NCBI GenBank assembly: GCA_022747635.1
Contig: JAKTNV010000075.1
Location: 1,116,001 to 1,180,000 of the forward strand
Reading direction: 5' to 3'
DNA length: 64,000 bases
Source: Hetaerina americana
Lineage: Eukaryota > Arthropoda > Insecta > Odonata > Calopterygidae
A program made the position numbers and the translations under genes. A model generated the notes under the pieces. That model was not told where the DNA came from. It worked only from the letters and a program-made list of their open reading frames with translations, and did no database searches. Positions 1 to 11,409 of this stretch are shown here, in pieces. The stretch's first letter is position 1, and each line of letters begins with the position of its first letter.

Positions 1-1184
1 CCGGGGCATTTAGAAGAACGGGGAGCCTCCGTTGGAAACCCGCAGGATGATTTTAATGGGTAACTATGCATGTACAATTTTATCAGAGACACACCACCCT
101 TGTTTTAACATAGTTTTTAACCAACGGTTTTTAGACTTATTTAACAGGCGGAGAAGGGCAACTAGGCCCTTTGCCGTTCGTTTTAATATTTTATTAATGA
201 GGTAAATTTAACATTTCCTCAAATATGCCCCGTCTCCTATGCTAAGTATCCGCCTTGGTTAACGCCAATGCAGGATATTAAACTAATTGCCAGTGCACGC
301 CGCAAAGCCAAGACGACCGATTCCGAATACCAGCAGCTCTTCAGTGCCGTCCTCGGCTCACTTTCTGACTTTTCCCCGTCTACACCGACGGGTCAAAGTC
401 AGAGTTGTCAAGTGCCTATGCGGTCGTGTCCCGCTACCATGGAGTCGTGAGGAAAAAACTGCACACTTCTTGCAGCATTTTCACAGCCGAGCTGTCAGCC
501 GTAAGGACGGCCTTAGGAGAAATAAAAGAAAGCAATGTCTCTTTCCTCATCTGCACCGATCCGTTGAGCGCCCTAAAATCTTTATCGGTCTTTGCACCTG
601 TGCACCCGATAGTCCAGGAGATCCATTATACCCTGTTGTCCCTTCAGAGAAAGGGGAACAGGGTCTCCTTTATATGGACTCCGGGTCACGTCGGCATAAG
701 AGGTAATGAAAATGCTGACCAGGCAGCGAAGGATGCCCTTCGAAAACCCGAGACCGACTCCACCTTGGTTCCAATGGAGGACGTAAAGGCTGCCTTGCGG
801 ATCTCGGTCTTGCAACAGTGGAAGGAGGCTTGGCAGTCTCTGCAAAATAATAAACTCAGGGCAATAAAACCGGTCGTTTCACCATGGTTTTCTTCCATCC
901 TGAAAATTCGGAGGGAAGAGGTCATGATTACGCGCCTGAGAATAGGACACTCTGCCCTCACTCATTCGTACCTCTTGGCGGAGGTAAAAGAACAGCCCCG
1001 CTGCAATGAGTGCCTCCAACCCCTGACAATAAAACATATCCTGACAGAATATAGAAGATACCAAGGGACCAGAGACATGATGAAGATAAGGGGAGACTTA
1101 AGAAATATTTTAGGGGATGACTCTGGGTCTATAAACCGAGTCTTAAGTTTTTTAAGGTCAACCGGTTTAATGGGGCAGCTTTAG
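1..1184 (+). pseudogene. ORF2 C-terminal fragment of A1 (RNase H and zinc-binding tail)
   Basis: This is the C-terminal third of an I-clade ORF2 polyprotein, which in intact copies carries endonuclease, reverse transcriptase and RNase H. The last ~255 residues are open and include the RNase H features TAELSAVRTAL, the conserved D in CTDPLSALKSL, and TPGHVGIRGNENAD, then a Cys/His tail (CNECLQPLTIKHILTE). The start of the RNase H domain, with the first catalytic Asp in the YTDGSKSES motif of other copies, is frameshifted near 380-400. Compared with A4, the second Cys of the tail motif TECTRYQ is TEYRRYQ here. It cannot encode a working protein. Confidence 0.8.
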
Positions 1185-1399
1185 CTTTGGAGCTCATAAT
1201 TTTAATGCTTTTGATTTTAGCATTTTCCTTTTTTATCTGTTTTTTTTTTGTTTATTTTATTTATTTATATATTTATTCGTATTTATTTGTTTACTTATTC
1301 CTAGTTTAAAAGGAACATAAGTTTTACGTAATGACAGTGGTGCAAAATGACCATAGCTGTCGACGCACCCTACAAACCCCTAAAACTACTACTACTACT
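1..1399 (+). mobile_element. I-clade non-LTR retrotransposon copy A1, 3' part
   Basis: The segment aligns by eye with 16438-17858 (A2) and 57060-58448 (A4): same RNase H coding region, same T/A-rich 3' UTR and same 3' end, a GGTGC...GCACC hairpin followed by ACT triplets. The copy runs off the left edge, so its 5' extent is unknown. Small deletions in the first 400 bases break the frame. A second, very short tail follows directly at 1400. Confidence 0.85.
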
Positions 1400-1470
1400 T
1401 AATGAGTGGTGCAAAATGACCTTAGCTGTCGACGCAACCCTAAAACTCTCAAAACTACTACTACTACGAC
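1400..1470 (+). repeat. Second, minimal I-clade 3' tail in tandem with A1
   Basis: About 70 bases repeat the 3' terminus: GTGGTGCAAAATGACC, TAGCTGTCGACGCA, then ACTACTACTACTAC. It is closer to the tail of A4 (AATGAGTGGTGC start) than to A1's own. It is either a severely 5'-truncated insertion into A1's tail or a template-switch product. Confidence 0.6.
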
Positions 1471-2261
1471 TGATCGGAGACCGACGTCCGGATCATGTCG
1501 CGGAACGCGCGAACGTCCTCGAAATCGTACACGACGAGTGGAGGACGGGCAGCGCGGCTGGGGCGCGGGGGCAGAACGGCTTCAGGCGGAGGCTGTGCTG
1601 GTGTTTAGTCCGTGGATATTGCGACTGATTCAGATTACTCGGTCGCGGGTGCGAGCACCGAAAAGGAATTGCTCGTAGGTACGGGCACGAAAGCCTCGGC
1701 CGACGTACGAGTGCGCTTCTGAGCGTTGTCACTCAAAGGGGTAAACGGCCGACGAACGCCTGGCCGAGAAGGTAAAACCGGCGTCTCCTTGAAAACGGGG
1801 GCAAGGATTTTAATTGTCCTCCTAGGGAAGACAAATCCAGCGTTGTCGACCAGAGATCCGGGGCGAGAAGCACCAGGCGACGTGGGAGCCGCCATGGTAA
1901 GAGCAGGAAGAGCTGGGCTCCTATCCACTGCTGACGTAAGAATCCAAGCAGTAGATTGATGGAGCGTGTAGTTGTCCTTTATTGGTGTTGTATAAATCGA
2001 AGATCAGGAAAGATCAAAGGCCGGATGACCGCACAGCCGTGATGACCGACTATCATGATATTGCCGGACCGGTTTCTTCGGTCGGCTTCTTCACTGCCCA
2101 GCGCTTGGCTCTTCAGTGATGTTCTACTCGGCGATCATGACATCCTGTAGACGGACCCCCGTTACTCCGGTCGGGGCTCCACTGTGTTGCCTTCCCAGCC
2201 GCTTAGGCTTCTAAGGCAGGGCGTCGTCTTCTGCGTTGTCATGGCGTTCTTGCGATCCCTG
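1471..2261. other. Unassigned repeat-like segment with a short minus-strand ORF
   Basis: GC-rich sequence with no recognised domain. On the minus strand an ATG at 1895 opens an 86-codon Pro/Ser/Arg-rich ORF (starts MAAPTSPGASRPG) to 1635, with coding-like sequence continuing in another frame to about 1490. Upstream in that orientation is an AATAAA (near 1975) and about 300 bases without ORFs. The arrangement of a polyA-bearing segment followed by a gag-like N-terminus could be the 5' end of an LTR retrotransposon or of another non-LTR ORF1. I could not settle which. Confidence 0.3.
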
Positions 2262-4122
2262 CTACTGAAGTCTGGGCCTCTTCTTCGCTGGGAAGGCATC
2301 TTGATGATCTAGGCTCGCGATGGGGCTTTTATGCCAGACGCGATCAAACGCCTTGCTGAAGTCAAAAAATGCGCCTGCCACCCACATCTTCCTCTTGAAG
2401 GCGTCCGTGATGAAGTCCGTTGTTCTCACCAGCTGATGGACCGTGGAATGCCGCTCGCGGAAGCCGAACTGCTCGTCCGGGAGGATGCCAGCCTCTCGGA
2501 CTAAACTATCGGCTCCAGCAGAAGTCTCTCGTATATCTTCCAAAACCCGTCGAGTAAAGAAATGGGCCGGAAGTCTCCGGGTCTCACCTCCGTCCTCGAC
2601 TTCTTCGGGAGACATATAATCCTCGCTCCCTTCCAAGTGGTCGGGAAATAGGAAATTCTGACGCAGCCGTTGCAAATGCTGGTCAGGTACGCCACCGCTG
2701 CAATCGTAAGTTCCCGGATGACGATATTGGGTATATCATCATTTCCCGGGGCTTTCCTCTTGCGTAGGTAGCGCATCGTGCCCAGAACGTCCTCCTTCCG
2801 GAACTGGGGAGCAGCTGCAGCATCTTCAGGGGCGGCATTCACCGCTTCCTCCGACACCGCTATCTCCTCCTCGATGGCCGTCGAATCCGCGTTCCCGGGG
2901 TTAGGATTGAGGGTGCCCTCGAGATAGGTCGCGAACATTTCTGCCTTCGCCCCGGGCGATGTCGCCACCTCATCTCCACAGACAACGATGGGGTCCAGTC
3001 GCTGGCTTCCTCGCAGCTTCCTGCAAACCTTCCAGATCTCTTCCATGTCCTCCGTACCATCCTCCCGCAGGAGATCATCCCGCAGGTGCGCCTCCCAGTT
3101 GTCCGAGCGGACTTCCTGGAGGGCGCAGCGGTCTTCCCGGTCAAGCTCGTGTAACTGCTGCCGAAGGTCGTCGGTCCTGTACCGCTGCCAGCGCCTGCGG
3201 ATGTTATTCCGGCGCGTGATGAGTCCGCGAACCGGGGGAGGAAGCGGCACACGCAAATAGTACTTGCGCCTCTCCCTCCGCGGAATCGCAGCCTCAATGG
3301 CAGCGGTGACGGTAGCAGTGAGATGACCGATCATTTGGTCTGCCATCTCCTCCGATGATGGTGGAGTTGGTTCCTTCGGCAGCTTACCGGCGATGAACCC
3401 TCGGAAATTCTTCCAGTCCGCGGCACGAAGGTCAAGTTGAGATCTGGCTGGAATAACTGGAACTCTGGTCCCCAGGAACAGGATGGTCGGTTTATGATCC
3501 GACGACAGTTCAACACACGAGTGCATGCTGAGAGACGTCCGGACACCACGTGAGATTGCAATGTCAGGAACGTCTTCCAGCTGTTGCGTCGCCGTCGCCG
3601 GACCAATCACCGTCAATCCCTCGTCATCTGCAAGCTCGCGGAGGGCTGGTCCTCTCGTGTTGAGAGACCTTGAATTCCAAGTGGGGTGCTTGGCGTTAAG
3701 GTCTCCTGAATGATGGCCCAGCTGCCGTTTCCCAGTAGGTCCAGGATGAGATCCGGGTCCCAAGGCTTCACTGAGGGGAAGTATAGGGAAGATATCCGGA
3801 GCCATCCTCCCCGCGTCCGGACGTCCACCGAGACAGCCTCCGTATTCCGATGAGTTATCAGTCGGCACGCTCGGTGTTCAATGTAATTCCGGACGAGGAT
3901 GGCCGCACCTCCCGCTGATCGACCGCCGTGGCGCTGAAGGTCCCGATCAGACCTGATGATGGTCCAGCCGGGGAGTCTCCATGCATCGGACGGACGGAGG
4001 TTCGTCTCATTGATGGCTGCAACGGCATCATTTTTGACCTGGAGGAATGCCCATAGTTCTTCACGACGGCGAAGAATGCCGTTGGCGTTCCACTGGACGA
4101 ACACTAGAGGGTCTCTACCCAT
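2262..4122 (-). pseudogene. Non-LTR retrotransposon ORF2 (element B): AP endonuclease plus partial RT
   Basis: The reading starts at 4122 with an AP-type endonuclease (VQWNANGILRRREELW, INETNLRP, then after a frameshift near 3700 GDLNAKHPTWNSR and SSDHKPTILFLG). A long linker leads into a reverse transcriptase: LRKRKAPGNDDIPNIV, FRPISLLDGFWKIYERLL, then after a second frameshift near 2510 ILPDEQFGFRERHSTVHQL and FFDFSKAFDRVWH (motif A). The sequence stops before the YxDD motif, so the catalytic core is incomplete. It is GC-rich and unlike the other families here; an R1/Jockey-group element is most likely. Two frameshifts and the truncation make it a dead copy. Confidence 0.8.
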
Positions 4123-4186
4123 GACTGGGTGAAGAAACCGATCTAGCGCTCGCCAGTTCCTCCAGGAGTGAGAGAAGCCGGAGCCC

Positions 4187-6240
4187 TTGCTTTCTGGTGA
4201 TGTACCGCCTCAGAGTCTTGGTGATTGTTGCAACTGTCAACGAAAGCTCCTGGTCCTATGCAGAGCAATGAAGGCGACGTGTCTGCACCCCACCAAGGCC
4301 CTTTGCCTCTGCAAGAAATTTTCCCACGGTTTAAACTGCTGTGTGGTGATGGATGTTGTATTTTTAGATGTCGCCAGGGCCTTTGACCGTGCCTGGGACA
4401 AAGGCCTCCTCTTTAAACTTTAAACTCCACCTCTCCCGTTCTCCCTCCTCCGTCATAGCTTCCGGTTGATTCTGAATATTGTTGATGCACCGAATGTTCG
4501 CCGTGCGTACCCGAGACGTGGCAGCAATGGCGGTGTCGTCTGCGTAGATGTCAAGGGACGTGTGAGGCGTGGACGGCATATCGTTTACGAATAAATTGAA
4601 TAAAAACGGGCTTAAAAAGAGAACCCTGCGGAACACCTGCAGCGCCGTTGTTTTCGGAGGAGAGGTAATCATCCATACAGACACAAAAACAGCCGTCGGC
4701 TAGAAAACTGCAAACGATTTGGATGATAGGAGAGGAGTAAAAGCGGAAAGGTTCATCTTAAAGAGGAGACCGTGATGCCATACCATGTCGAACGCACGGG
4801 CAATATCGAGGAATACCGCGTCCGTGGAGCGACGGAGGTTGAAACCGTGCGAAATGTGTTCGCACAAGCAAAGCAGTTGAAAGTTCGTGGGTAAGGATGG
4901 ATTTGATTTCGTCCGCGGACGTAATAAAAGGAAGACGGGGGGTTTGAAGGAAGCTTGGCGAGGAATTTGAGGATTTTTCGGTCCGCGGGAGAATGAGCAG
5001 AATCGGCGTTCATCGTACATAACAGGAAAGTCGACTGGATATCCGCCTTTTGGGATGGATCAAAAATTAATCTGTCGATTAATGTCTCGGGAGGATTGGT
5101 CGGTTTGGGGGTGCGATGAAGGGACTTGGAAACTCTCCAGAGAGAGTTATCCTCGAAGGACAGAGAGGAAATATGAATCAACCGTTCTTACGAAGAGAAA
5201 GCAGCATTGGAGCGCCTGACGTCAGCATGGAACCGATCGTAAAGGGACTTATCCCATGGCAGTCGGTCCCTTTGCCAAGCACGACGATCGGCATTCCAGG
5301 CTTTTATCTTCGCAAGAATGTGAGGAGGAAGGGGACGGTTACTTCTCCCAGTTTTAGGAGGAACAGATGATGATATTCGGCGCTTCGCTTCCACAAAGGC
5401 TCCCAAAACGGCCTCTGCACGGCAGTCTAGGCCCTCGGGAGAGGGGGACGAAAGAGGAGAAATCGGCCCCAGGACGTCTGCGAGGGCATCTGGAAAGCGG
5501 TTCCAAGCGAAGGACTGGGTCGGGGGAGGCGGCGCACGTGGCGAGGAAGGTGGAATAGGACGGGAAGATGGTCCGAAGTGAATTCGTGAACCACGGAAGG
5601 AGGAGAGATGAAAGGAAGGTTGATGGAAAGGCCGAAATCAATGATGCTGATGGAGGAAGGGGATCGCGAAATACGCGTCGGCTCGTAGGGAGCCAATATG
5701 GACGCAGGCTGATTTACAAGGAAGGACTGCAGAATTCTCTCGTTATAATTTTGCGAAGAGCAGTTCCAAACGAAGCTGCGTGCGTTCCAATCGCCGATGA
5801 ATAAGCCCGATTTGCTTGGGGAAATCAGGCGCGCGAGGTCGTCTTTATTCAATTTATTCGGTCTACCGCATAGTTGGTAAATGGAAAATATGTTCAGAAT
5901 ACCGGGCGTTGTATGGACTTCGATTCCTAGAGCTTCCATGCTGGAGAGGATTGCAACTGTGAGGAGGGAGTGAGGAATATCACGCTTAACAAGGATTGCA
6001 ACTCATCTGCCTTGTGAGTTTCCGTCTAGACGGTGTGTAATACTCGGGAGAGTAAAAAGGTAGGTGTGGCTTCAGTAAGGTTTCCTGCAGAAGCATTATG
6101 TCTATGTGATTTAACGGGGCGTAAAGTAAAAGTTCGTATTTCTTGTTCAAGAGGCAGTTGCAAATCCAGGTTAACATTTTTAACGAACGACTCGAGGATA
6201 TACACGGGGAATTAAACGTGTCGACGGAAAAGTTGCTCAA
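4187..6240 (-). pseudogene. ORF2 of copy C: endonuclease and scrambled RT
   Basis: Endonuclease pieces appear at 6240-5990 (MLLQETLLKPHLP) and 5939-5427 (MEALGIEVHTTPG, FIGDWNARSFVWNCSS, SIIDFGLSINLPF, TSDHLPVLFHL). The linker to RT runs over 5406-4753 in three frames, ending in motif A (VFLDIARAFDMVWHHGLLFK). A block with the YADD motif C (FLFNLFVNDMP, IYADDTAIAATSR) follows at 4684-4440. Next to it, but on the plus strand at 4330-4423, lies another copy of motif A (VFLDVARAFDRAWDKG). The order and orientation are not those of a normal RT, so this is a rearranged remnant. Confidence 0.75.
4288..5625 (-). repeat. Rearranged RT mosaic, inverted partner of 58785-60123
   Basis: Over about 1.33 kb this segment is nearly identical to the reverse complement of 58785-60123, including the aberrant head-to-head join of the YADD block and a motif A block. 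Similarity falls away on both sides: past about 5625 the copies are clearly diverged, and before about 4288 they are unrelated. The shared breakpoints mean the rearrangement happened once and was then copied. Confidence 0.75.
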
Positions 6241-7060
6241 GGATGAATATCTTTTTCGCCTCGATAGTCGGAGCCCGCTGAATCTCGGACATTATTCCAC
6301 GAAGCCATAGCAGCAGGGCCGTAGTATCGGAGGAAAGGAGGGGGGTGGCTGAAGGCCGGGTAGGGGAAGGGAAGGGGCACCCGGGCGAGAGGCGTGTAGA
6401 ACGGGAGCGGAGGGAACTCCGCTGCGGAGGTCATTTTCAAGGCGAAAGAGCGAGAGAAGGGAGGGTGGGCTTTCGCCGGAGAAACATCTGGCGCAATCTT
6501 TTTAAGCTCTGCTTGTATTCGCTTTGCTTCCTTATGCACCTGGCAACCTCGATCATTCGCCGAATGGGCTTTACCGCAGAGGAAACACAAGACCGGGTTC
6601 TCCTGGGGCTTGCCACCGCATGCCTGCGGTGATTACCACCGCAACCAATGTAAATAGGTTACAAAAAACAATGGTTTTTTGTATGCCCTATGCACTGGCA
6701 TCAGTGGCATTGCACTAATTCATTGGGCTTACGGTAAATAGTGACCGTGACGCGTAAACCCGCGAGGGATTGAATTTGTAAAAAAGCCTCGCGTGTCGAG
6801 GGAGTTCTCGCAAACGACATGGCATGTAGTCGTCAGGTAGCGAGCGATTTCATTAATGCCTGCGGACCTCTCAATGTACGAAGGGCGAGTAGAAAAATGC
6901 AGCTTGCAAAAATCACAGGGAAGTCTAGCGTTTGCAGCTGCGCGATGATATCGGAATCTTCAATGGACGGAAAGATGCCTCTAATGGCGAATTCTCGTCG
7001 CCAGTTGTTTGGAAGTTGATACGTAACAAACGGTACGTTAAGCTCTTTTAGAATTTAGCA
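6237..7060 (-). pseudogene. Gag (ORF1) of copy C, frameshifted
   Basis: Reading leftward from 7060: a region like the pre-C2HC part of Jockey-type gag (ELNVPFVTYQLP, REFAIRGIFPSIEDS, IQSLAGLRVTVTIYRKPNE), zinc-knuckle residues (CQCIGHTKNHC, then CFLCGKAHSANDRGC), and a Pro-rich C-terminus. A stop inside the first knuckle and several frameshifts destroy the ORF. The protein would bind element RNA in the ribonucleoprotein. The same domains are better preserved at 10032-10805 and 52112-52718. Confidence 0.7.
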
Positions 7061-7065
7061 GTGAA

Positions 7066-7488
7066 ATTTGCAGCGTTGATCGACGTGCCGCCCCTGCGGC
7101 GTCCACGGCGATTTCGCGGTGGTTTTTCCTCGCGGCATTACTTCTCAGCGCGCCACTTCTCGCACTTCGGCGAAAAAGCAGTATGGTTTCCATCGGACTT
7201 CGGGCATTTCTCTGTTTCTGTCTTCGGGCATTCCTGCAGGCAGTGACCATCCAAGCATAATGGACATTGAGGAAAAGCCAAGCAGAAAAAGCTGCCTTGT
7301 CAAAACTGGGAGCAGCGATGCATAATTGTGCGTCACGGTACACATACTGTCTCAACGTTACCATGTTATTGCCAACGGTTCTTAACACCTTAATGGCTGA
7401 GATCGGCCAATCTTTCGATGTAGCAATCGCGACGACGAAGACCCCGATGGGTTTTCCTTGTGCTGAGAACTGGCGACCAGGGCTAGCG
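7066..7488. other. Unassigned segment, possible gag zinc-knuckle remnant (minus)
   Basis: On the minus strand around 7150-7270 one frame shows Cys/His spacing like a gag knuckle (CLQECPK, KCPKSDGNHTAFSPKC). It is interrupted by stops and differs from the neighbouring gags. The rest (7300-7488) shows nothing I recognise. Confidence 0.3.
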
Positions 7489-9830
7489 TCAATTCCAAGG
7501 GTGCGCAGGTCCTCGAGAAGGTCTTCGGTCTGATGGCGCGAAGAAAGGCCGCGGAAGGTGAATGAGGTGGTGGAATTCTTTAGGCTGGAGTGAGAGAGGA
7601 ACCACTGGCGGTAAGGCTCGCGGAATTCTGTGTTTATTGAAGGGTAAAGGGATGTCCGAGGGTAGTTTGCGTGCTCGTTCGAAGTGAATGTGTGTGCTCT
7701 TGTCTGCGTTGACTCTCATTTTCCAAGTTCGTGTCCAGGTTTGAATTTTTCTGAGTGAGCGTTCAGTTTTTTAATATTGGTATGGCACTGTCGGGATGAT
7801 GCAGCGATTGCAGTAACGTCAGCATACACGTGTAAATAGTAAGCGGAGAAAATGGTAAATCGTTCACATAAATATTGAGTGGAAGGGGCTGAGTAGAGAT
7901 CCTTGCGGCGCCCCCGCACCCCGCTTGTCGCGTCGAGGAGAGAAAGTCGCCCGATGACACGACGAGTTGCCGATGCGAAAGGAAGCTCTGGATAATACTG
8001 AGGAGGGGGGAGGCAAAGCGAGAGAGATGGAGTTTGAAAAGGAGGCATTCGTGCCAGACACGGTGAAAAGCCCTGGCGACAACTTAAGACCCAGCGTCTA
8101 TGACATTCCATGGTTGAAACCGTGGGAGATTTGTTCACGAAGGGGAAGGACTTCATGGGTTGCCGACACGTGTTCGCAAAAGCCCAGCTATTCGGGGCGT
8201 AGAATGTTATTTTCCGAGACGTGCTTAAGGAGGGAGAGAAGGATCTTTTCTAAGACTTTCGAAATATTGGAAAGTGATGAAATGTGACGGCTAATACCGG
8301 AAATGGTGGCGTCCATCCCTGGCTTGGGAATAAGGAACATTTTGCATAGTTTCCAAGGAGACGTTTTGTGGGAATGGATAAAATAATGACTAAAAAAGTC
8401 GGAAAGAATGAGCGGAAATGACGGGATACTGGAAGTGGCTTCCAGTTCACGGTTCGAAATCTTTCCAACCCGGGAGCTTTTCTCGCGGAAGTTGAGGAGA
8501 GAATGAACGAAATCTCTTTCGCCGATGTAATGAGGATAGGGGAAGTGGTCTGAAGGGAAGGCAAGGACAACAGAGGAAGGCTCGTGGAAGGGCAGGCTGA
8601 CGAAGAGGCCGAAATATATTATGGAACACGTGCGCAGGGACCGGGTGATGTGGGTGGTTTCAAGAGGGGCGAGGATGGAAACAGGTTTGCTCTCGACGAA
8701 GGCAAGGAGCGTGCGGCCGTTGGTGTTCGTATTCGAGCAATTCCACGCGACATGCATCGAAGTCCTATCTCCGATGAACAAGCCGTTCTTTCTCCAAGAC
8801 GCCAGCAGAGAAAGATCGTTACTATTCAACTTACATGAACGACATGGAAAAAATGTTTGTGTTTGCGTGGTATCTACATCTACATCTACTCAATACCCCG
8901 CAAGCCGCCGCAAGGGCGTGTGGCGGGGGGTGCTAGGACACCACCCATAATTTAGAAAAGAAAAATAATAAAAAAAAATCGCATGCAATAACGACAAAAT
9001 CATATATAAAAAAAACATGGCATACATTCATGCATGATCACTTACACCCCACACACATGCAAACACTCAAACTACCAACTAACATACACATGCACCTGAA
9101 AGTATACCTAACATCTCTATAGTGTTTAATTTTGTTCCGACTTGTAAATTCAAAGTTTTTAATATTTCTAAAGTGACTTCGGTTTCTTGCTATTATGATT
9201 ACTGATTGTTCGGGGAAAGAATGAGTATTTGTACCTATCTGTCTTGGAATCTATCTCCCTTAGTTTATCTTTGTGGTCTGATCTACCTAAGTAGTGTGGG
9301 GCCATTATAATTCCTTCAGTGTCATATTTAAACTCGTTTGTTCTGAACCTTTCTAAAAGTCTAAGCCTCGCTTGTTCTCTCCGCACTTCAAGTGGTTCCC
9401 AGCCTAAATCCCCTAAGAGACCTGTCACACTTGTGTTTTTATCATAACAATTTTTAACAAATCTAGCGGATTTTCTCTGGACTTTATCTAATTCTTTTTG
9501 CCAAATTTTCTCCCACGGATCCCAAATACTTGCGGCATATTCCAAATGAGGTATGAACTTTTATTCCGAGAGCCTCGATATTCGCTAATATGGGTACGTC
9601 AAGCAGGGAATGAGATAAACCTGGTTGATTAGAACAGCTACTCCTCCCCTTGGAGTGTTTCTGTCCAATCTATGGGTTACATAATGGTCCAAATAAAAAG
9701 AAATGTGCAGTTTGAAGAACATTTCTTGTAAGAGTATATCTATGTGGTGCGTGGTAGCGTAGTTTAATAGTTCGTGTTTTTGTGATGTAAGCCATTACAG
9801 TTCCAGGATGGAGTTTTTAAATTTGTGCGT
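7489..9830 (-). pseudogene. ORF2 of copy D: endonuclease joined to truncated RT
   Basis: From the right: endonuclease start (YATTHHIDILLQEMFFK, GGVAVLINQ), the CR1-like insertion, then FIGDRTSMHVAWNCSN. In this last motif the usual GDWNAR reads GDRTSM, losing catalytic residues. It continues with FPSDHFPYPHY, an abrupt join to RT (WKLCKMFLIPKPGMD, ISKVLEKILLSL), a damaged motif C (HVYADVTAIAASS, so YADD has become YADV) and RT thumb remnants near 7719 (VNADKSTHIHFERARK). Frameshifts, an internal deletion and lost catalytic residues make it a pseudogene. Confidence 0.75.
8874..9549 (-). mobile_element. CR1-like non-LTR 3' fragment inserted in copy D
   Basis: Minus-strand coding sequence from 9545 to 9168 (AASIWDPWEKIWQKELDKVQ, SARFVKNCYDKN, LGDLGWEPLEVRREQARLRLL) matches the post-RT C-terminus typical of CR1/L2-type ORF2. 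It is followed by a 3' UTR and a terminal GTAGAT repeat at 8874-8890. It lies inside the endonuclease of copy D. The bases GGTAT on both sides (8869-8873 and 9550-9554) may be a short target duplication. Confidence 0.7.
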
Positions 9831-10031
9831 AAGTTCCCCGTGTGCAAGTTATGTGTGCATACTGAGTAGCTGTTCTAGTATATAGATTTTTTTATCTTGA
9901 ATCATTGGTGCCTTTTGAATCCCAGCCATGATGGTATGGAACCATGGCAGTAGTTCCGGCCCATCTGGGTTTGCGCTAGAAAGAGGAGGAGAGGGAGCCA
10001 AGGCTGAAGCCGGGAGAGGAGGACCAAGCGA

Positions 10032-11409
10032 TCAAGGAAGGGTCTTTGCGAGAATGGCGGGGAAGGCCGCGGATGAGTCCAAGGCAGCGGCAAAGGAACG
10101 GGAGAGGGTGGGAGGGCTTCCGGCAGGAACCGCTCGGGCCGAGTCCGAGCGGCGTTCTGAAATTTTTTCCTTCACCTCGTGATGCATTTCGCAGCCGCGG
10201 TAATTCGCTGGGTGATCCTTAAGACATAAAAAGCACGAAGCGGGTGTATCCTTAGGTTTTACACATGCGGAGCTTAAATAGGCACTTCCGCAGCGAACAC
10301 AATTCGGATTTAGGTGGCAATGGTTTTTGGTATGTCCGATGCGCTGGCAACGATGGCATTGAACCGGATAGCCCGACTTACGAGAGGGAGTAATGGAGAT
10401 GCGGAGTCCCACGAGTGATTGAATATTCATGAATGCCACTGAGGCAATGTCGTTTTCACAAGAAACATAACATGTATTAGTGGGATAGCTTGGGATCACG
10501 GTGATGCCTTCTTCCCGATCGTAGGCAGACGGGCGAATAGAATGAATGCGGCGCACCGAAATAACCAGAAAACCTAAAGTTTTAAGGTTTTCGAGAATGG
10601 CATCCTCTGGGACGGACTGAAATACGCCACGGAGAGCAAATTCTCTTTGCCAATTTTCCGGGAGCTGGTAAGTGACAAAAGGAATGTCCACTTCTTTCAA
10701 TATTGACATCACAGTGGTGTAATCTGCGATGTTGCTGCATTTAATCACAGCTGAGGAAGCACCTGTAGAGTGCAAAATGGGCGGAGTGGAACACTCACGT
10801 AGCATACGAGCATGTAGCTCAGCCTATTTTAAAATATCCGCCAGTCGAAATGGAAGAATTCTACCGGCACGTGAAGTTTGAGATTGAGTCGCTTCGGGAG
10901 ACGGCTGCTGAACTGGTTGTAAAGTGGCCGGGATGCTAGCTGGAGAAGTTGAAACTGATTCTCTCAAGAGCATGTATCAGTTCTTAACCTAAGAGCGTGT
11001 ATCAGTTCTTAACCATCGTGGAAGATGGCGGAACAGCTGTGATCGCGCCTGACATCATTGAGCAACGAAGCTTATTTACAACTATTTGGAAACCCTCCTC
11101 AGGGGTCGGGAGAATGCCATTGACATATGAGAAAGTATTTCTCTAATTCACTTTCACAAAAGATTGACCGGTAAGAGAAGAGTCACTCACAGGTGGTTGT
11201 GATTTGTTCCCCATTGCATTGTCCATTGGCACGGGCGCAGGAGAGGTTTCAGCAGGTGAAATGGATGCGGTGTGGCTTGCTGCGGCATCCGGTGGAGCAG
11301 GAGAAGCGGCATTGATATGTTGAGGATCCGGGACCGGAGAGGCGAAGCGGAGGTCCGCGAGCAGCTCATTTTGTTCATTGACCGAGAGAGTGGCTAGGGC
11401 GGCTGCCAT
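10032..11409 (-). pseudogene. Gag (ORF1) of copy D
   Basis: The start codon is at 11409; the first ~88 residues (ALATLSVNEQNELLADLRF, then Ala/Pro-rich) are open to 11143, then the frame is lost. A 257-codon ORF at 10805-10032 holds the pre-C2HC region (IADYTTVMSILKEVDIPFVTYQ, EFALRGVFQSVPEDAILE) and knuckles CHRCQRIGHTKNHC, CVRCGSAYLSSAC and CFLCLKDHPANYRGC. This is the nucleic-acid-binding gag of the Jockey type. Near 10970-11020 a 25-base tandem duplication (GTATCAGTTCTTAACC twice) lies in the broken middle. Confidence 0.75.

Larger units (their letters stand above)
4187..7065 (-). mobile_element. Jockey-like non-LTR retrotransposon copy C, rearranged
   Basis: From 7065 leftward this reads as gag (pre-C2HC region, zinc knuckles), ORF2 endonuclease and parts of the reverse transcriptase. 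It is broken by several frameshifts and ends in a scrambled RT region, where one RT block (4300-4423) lies in the opposite orientation. The family is the same as E', D and E2. I could not identify a 3' UTR, tail or target duplication. Confidence 0.75.
7489..11409 (-). mobile_element. Jockey-like non-LTR retrotransposon copy D, interrupted by a CR1-like fragment
   Basis: A minus-strand copy with gag (11409-10032), then ORF2 endonuclease (about 9830-9555), a CR1-like insertion (8874-9549), the rest of the endonuclease and parts of the RT (8829-7489). Within ORF2 the endonuclease is joined directly to the middle of the RT, so about a kilobase is missing. No clean 3' tail is visible at the left edge. 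Confidence 0.75.
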
